Of a stretch of DNA of 8,866 nucleotides, positions 6,181-8,866 are shown one piece after another (within the stretch, counting starts at the first letter, position 1; each line of letters opens with the position of its first letter). The stretch is from UBA1081 sp045535305 (GTDB taxonomy: Bacteria; Bacillota; Clostridia; Oscillospirales; Acutalibacteraceae), in NCBI GenBank assembly GCA_045535305.1, contig JAZSLJ010000049.1:1-8866 (forward strand), in the 5' to 3' direction. Made by a program: the position numbers and the translations under genes. The notes under the pieces are model-generated. The model searched no databases. It saw nothing but the letters and a program-made list of their open reading frames with translations, and had not been told where the DNA came from.

Positions 6181-7330
6181 ACCCGAAATATTCCTGCATT
6201 AAGCTGTCAAATAATGTCTGTGCTTCGTCAAGAGCCTTCTGCACAGCAACTTTTGATTTGTCGACCTGTTCGACGAATGCTGCGAACTGGTTTTGCAATT
6301 CTGTTGGCGGAAGAATCAATCTAAATTCTCTCATCGCCTTAAGTCCCACATTTTTAATTGTACTCTTGGTGGAGCTATTCTCAAGAAATTCCGCAAAAGC
6401 ATCACTTTTCATAACCCCGTAAACAAACACCTTGTTTATGCCCTGTTTGAGATTGCAGTAACAGACGCTTTTGCCAAGCATAACCTGTTCTCCGTTATAA
6501 AAAGCCATCTTTCCTAAAGTGCCGTTTATAGAGATAAGAATGGCATTGGGAGAGATATCAATGAAATGCTTTTTGTAAGTTTCCGCTGCTACCATTTTGG
6601 TTGCAGGTGTAACAACGATTTTTCCGTCAATCAGATTGTTTCCATTAATAAATGGATAATCACCATTATCATCATACTCGGGAGTTCCATGCAATCCATC
6701 TCCAATGCTATCACAAGCATCATTTAAGGATTTGCTCGGCCATCCCATATTGTTCTTAACAGGGTCACCAAACATCTCGACAAATCGGGCTTTAACTAAT
6801 TCATCAAGTTTATTTAACTGCTCTTTTCGTTTATTAATCAAATCACTGACTTTATCAAGAATAGCTGCGATTTTGTTTTGTTTTTCAACAGAGATATGCG
6901 GAATTAAAGAACTTTTTACAATTTTTGATGTTACTGCCGGATAACTTGCTCCTGTCGCCTGTGAAACCATATCCTCAATAAAATAAGGTGATGTACAAAA
7001 AAAGAAAACATAACGATTATGTACTTCATTATTACATCTTATTACACAATAACCAGTTGAAGCAACAAGAATATTATCTGTATTAATATCAACTATGGCT
7101 GCTGCATTCAAGTTGGGTCTTACGGTTGAAACAAGAATATCTCCGTTTTTTACAAGTTGTTTTGCCCTGCTCGGAGCTTCTTTTGTAGACATTATTTGTG
7201 TTGAAATTATCTGCTTTTTTTCATTATCAACTGATGATATATCAATATATTCAATAGTGCAATCACTTGACGATGAAAGCACATCTATTTTATCAATACA
7301 TAATTCTGATAATGCAATTCTTTCAGGCAT
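6179..7330 (-). CDS. hsdS: Type I restriction-modification specificity subunit S
   Basis: This is a complete 383-residue subunit that selects the bipartite DNA target for HsdM and HsdR. It has the classic two-fold layout: target recognition domain 1 (about 1-147), a central conserved helical region (about 148-190, with EKQNKIAAILDKV and the ELVKARFVEMFGDP signature), domain 2 (about 191-340, with GLHGTPEY at 212-219) and a C-terminal conserved helix (about 341-383). The ATG at 7330 has TAGGAG 8 nt upstream; that site overlaps the TAG stop of orf212, so the two genes are tightly spaced (11 nt). The G+C of the domain 1 half (54 of 180 from 6961) is lower than that of domain 2 (73 of 180 from 6301), which suggests a recombinant gene. 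The recognition sequence cannot be read from the protein. No second hsdS copy is visible in the window. Confidence 0.95.
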   Translation of the reverse strand: MPERIALSELCIDKIDVLSSSSDCTIEYIDISSVDNEKKQIISTQIMSTKEAPSRAKQLVKNGDILVSTVRPNLNAAAIVDINTDNILVASTGYCVIRCNNEVHNRYVFFFCTSPYFIEDMVSQATGASYPAVTSKIVKSSLIPHISVEKQNKIAAILDKVSDLINKRKEQLNKLDELVKARFVEMFGDPVKNNMGWPSKSLNDACDSIGDGLHGTPEYDDNGDYPFINGNNLIDGKIVVTPATKMVAAETYKKHFIDISPNAILISINGTLGKMAFYNGEQVMLGKSVCYCNLKQGINKVFVYGVMKSDAFAEFLENSSTKSTIKNVGLKAMREFRLILPPTELQNQFAAFVEQVDKSKVAVQKALDEAQTLFDSLMQEYFG

Positions 7331-7341
7331 AATATATTCTC

Positions 7342-7980
7342 CTATTTACTTGTGAGTACATTTTTTATTTCTGTTAGCAACTCTTTTATTTGTAAAATAT
7401 CGTTATCAGGAAAAAGCGCTATAACAGAAATGATGATAGAAAAAATAGTTAAAATTCCAACAAATAAAGCTAAAAGATAATTGCTATCATTTATTCTTTC
7501 GACTTCATTTTGTGCAATTCTTAATAGTTGAGCAAAAACAAAAATTGCAAAAGCAATGGGTATCGAAATAAAAATTTCATTCCCCCAAAGTGGTGATAAT
7601 AAAAATACCGCAGAGAACAAGTAAAGTACAATCCTAATGAAAAACAATAGCCCAATAGTGAAAATACTTATCAAACTATCTATTGCACTGAACAATTTTA
7701 AATTTTTTTTAGAAATAAATAATATTCTCAAAAATACATAAACTTGATTAAAAATTGTTCGTATAAATCTCCATATAGAACATTTTATATTCGAAAAATC
7801 TTTTTCTTTAAGATATTCAGAACGTTGTTGCAAAATATTTTGACGAAGTTCGTCTTCTTTATCCTTTTTGACACTTTCTGTTAATTCAGCAGCATGCAAA
7901 TTTGCCTTTACAATAGCTTCTGCTAATTTATCATAATCAAAATCTTGATTATTAACTTTAATAACAATTTTTTTACTCAC
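7342..7980 (-). CDS. Membrane protein of unknown function (orf212) coupled to hsdM
   Basis: The product has 212 residues; I do not recognise a named family. The GTG start at 7980-7978 is chosen because GGAGGAG lies 7 nt upstream, inside the last codons of hsdM. The start overlaps the hsdM stop by 8 nt (GTGAGTAA), which implies translational coupling. A TTG at 8004 is in frame but lacks such a site. The N-terminal part (1-65, beginning MSKKIVIKVNNQDFDYDKLA) is charged, soluble and probably partly coiled coil. Hydrophobic segments follow at about 101-128, 135-155 and 168-190, then a short charged tail. No catalytic motif is visible. Its layout, a cytoplasmic domain plus membrane helices, resembles that of membrane effectors in some defence systems, but this is only analogy. 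The DNA is very A+T-rich (38 G/C in 180 bases from rows 7381, 7441 and 7681), unlike hsdM. Confidence 0.85.
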   Translation of the reverse strand: MSKKIVIKVNNQDFDYDKLAEAIVKANLHAAELTESVKKDKEDELRQNILQQRSEYLKEKDFSNIKCSIWRFIRTIFNQVYVFLRILFISKKNLKLFSAIDSLISIFTIGLLFFIRIVLYLFSAVFLLSPLWGNEIFISIPIAFAIFVFAQLLRIAQNEVERINDSNYLLALFVGILTIFSIIISVIALFPDNDILQIKELLTEIKNVLTSK

Positions 7981-8866
7981 CGAGCATCTCCTCCAACTCT
8001 GCAAGTCCCCTTGAAATTTCCTCTTGCAGGGTATTCAGTTCTGCAAGAATCTCGATTGTGGGCGGATATTTCACTGCTTCGTAAACTGTTTTCTTATATT
8101 TATTGATTGAAAGGTCATAATCATTTGCTATGATTTCATCTTTGCCTACAAAGAATGATTTTTCGGTTCTTTCTCTGTCTGATTCTCCGGCAAGATTGCA
8201 GAAGCGGGCAATAATATCGGGGATATCGTTCTCTGCAACGGCAGTTCTCTTATCGTCAAGGCTGTAGCCGTCTGCCTGCATATCATAGAACCATACATTA
8301 TCAGTACCGCCGTGGCCTGTCTTTGTGAATATCAGAATACCTGTTGAAACACCTGCATAGGGCTTGAACACACCCGAAGGCATTGAAATTACAGCTTCAA
8401 GTCTGTTGTTTTCAATCAGCTCCTTGCGGATTGCCTTGTGTGCAGTTGATGAACCGAACAGAACACCGTCGGGAACGATACATGCACATCTGCCGCCGAC
8501 TTTAAGCATACGCAGGAACAGCGCAAGGAAAAGAAGCTCTGTTTTCTTTGTCTTGCAGACTTTCAGCAAATCAGCAGATACGGTGTCTGCGTCAAGACTG
8601 CCCTTGAAAGGCGGATTTGCAAGAATTATTGAATATCTGCCTGTGTCAGTATTTCTGTCTGAAAGGCTGTCTCGGTAGTCGATATTCGGATTGTCAACGC
8701 CGTGTGTCATCATATTCATTGCACCCACACGGAGCATTGTTCTGTCCATATCGTAGCCGAAAAACATATGATTGTTGTAATGGTCTTTCTTCTCACGGTT
8801 ATAGAAAATCTCATTATGATACTTTTCCTTGAGATATTCGCCCGACGCAACAAGGAATCCTGATGT
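7973..8866 (-). CDS. hsdM: Type I DNA adenine methyltransferase M subunit, C-terminal part (5' end outside window)
   Basis: The frame is open from the right edge to the TAA at 7975-7973, giving 297 residues of the methylase. The visible part begins TSGFLVASGEYLKE, the end of the S-adenosylmethionine-binding motif I region of HsdM proteins, so about the first half is missing. MFFGYDMDRTMLRVGAMNMM follows (34-53 of the fragment), then the catalytic NPPF motif (84-87), the amino-methyltransferase signature for N6-adenine methylation. The C-terminus (about 265-297) is helical and acidic, as expected for contact with HsdS. With HsdS it methylates the host target and protects it from HsdR. It is the first visible gene of the locus; its promoter must lie beyond the right edge. 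The ATG at 8767 is internal and should not be taken as the start. Confidence 0.95.
   Translation of the reverse strand, partial: TSGFLVASGEYLKEKYHNEIFYNREKKDHYNNHMFFGYDMDRTMLRVGAMNMMTHGVDNPNIDYRDSLSDRNTDTGRYSIILANPPFKGSLDADTVSADLLKVCKTKKTELLFLALFLRMLKVGGRCACIVPDGVLFGSSTAHKAIRKELIENNRLEAVISMPSGVFKPYAGVSTGILIFTKTGHGGTDNVWFYDMQADGYSLDDKRTAVAENDIPDIIARFCNLAGESDRERTEKSFFVGKDEIIANDYDLSINKYKKTVYEAVKYPPTIEILAELNTLQEEISRGLAELEEMLGE
7988..7994 (-). promoter_or_regulatory. Ribosome binding site of orf212 inside hsdM
   Basis: GGAGGAG on the minus strand, 7 nt before the GTG at 7980. It is made of codons for the last residues of HsdM and fixes the orf212 start within the overlap. Confidence 0.8.

Noticed and set aside
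6179..7330. Phase-variable (invertible) hsdS
   Set aside because: No second hsdS fragment, recombinase gene or inverted hsdS repeat is visible in the window.
1..8866. CRISPR array, tRNA, rRNA or transposase genes
   Set aside because: I saw no regular repeat-spacer pattern, cloverleaf-like sequence, rRNA signature or transposase motif. The only tandem array is the short 11-bp series at 6137-6180.

Overview
The window reads as a chromosomal piece of a low-G+C Gram-positive bacterium, most likely a Clostridia member (Ruminococcus/Oscillospiraceae-like). The reasons are strong AGGAG-type ribosome binding sites in front of almost every gene, some GTG starts, extended -10 promoters (TGnTATAAT), A+T-rich DNA and a secreted family-16 glycoside hydrolase. 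The genus is an inference. All supported genes lie on the minus strand, so the order of transcription runs from the right edge to the left.

Right and centre (about 8866 to 1754): a type I restriction-modification locus with extra genes inserted in it. The order is hsdM (5' end cut by the window edge), a 212-aa membrane protein of unknown function translationally coupled to hsdM, hsdS (two target recognition domains), a 58-aa small protein, a 186-aa lysine-rich protein of unknown function, and a complete 1101-aa EcoEI-like hsdR. HsdS sets the DNA target, HsdM methylates adenine in it, and HsdR translocates and cuts unmodified DNA. The unknown genes sit in two A+T-rich blocks (about 20-30% G+C in the rows I counted) between classic hsd segments of about 40-48% G+C. 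The first block is orf212 plus the first half of hsdS. The second is orf58 plus orf186, and it has its own promoter preceded by an array of 11-bp direct repeats. The locus therefore looks modular, with candidate accessory defence genes at both hsd junctions.

Between hsdR and the next gene (1529-1999) is a 471-base intergenic region. It holds a nested inverted-repeat structure, a rho-independent terminator, a small palindrome and the promoter of the next gene.

Left (1528 to 1): a CPBP-family intramembrane metalloprotease gene with its own promoter and terminator, then the 5' part of a secreted GH16 glycoside hydrolase gene (3' end cut by the window edge) with its own promoter. These two promoters share an 18-bp spacer, an extended -10 and an identical 12-bp motif exactly 9 bp downstream of the -10. 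This suggests they share a regulator or a leader element.

The most promising undescribed material is the pair of accessory modules inside the restriction-modification locus (orf212; orf58 plus orf186) and the repeat-bearing internal promoter at 6109-6180.
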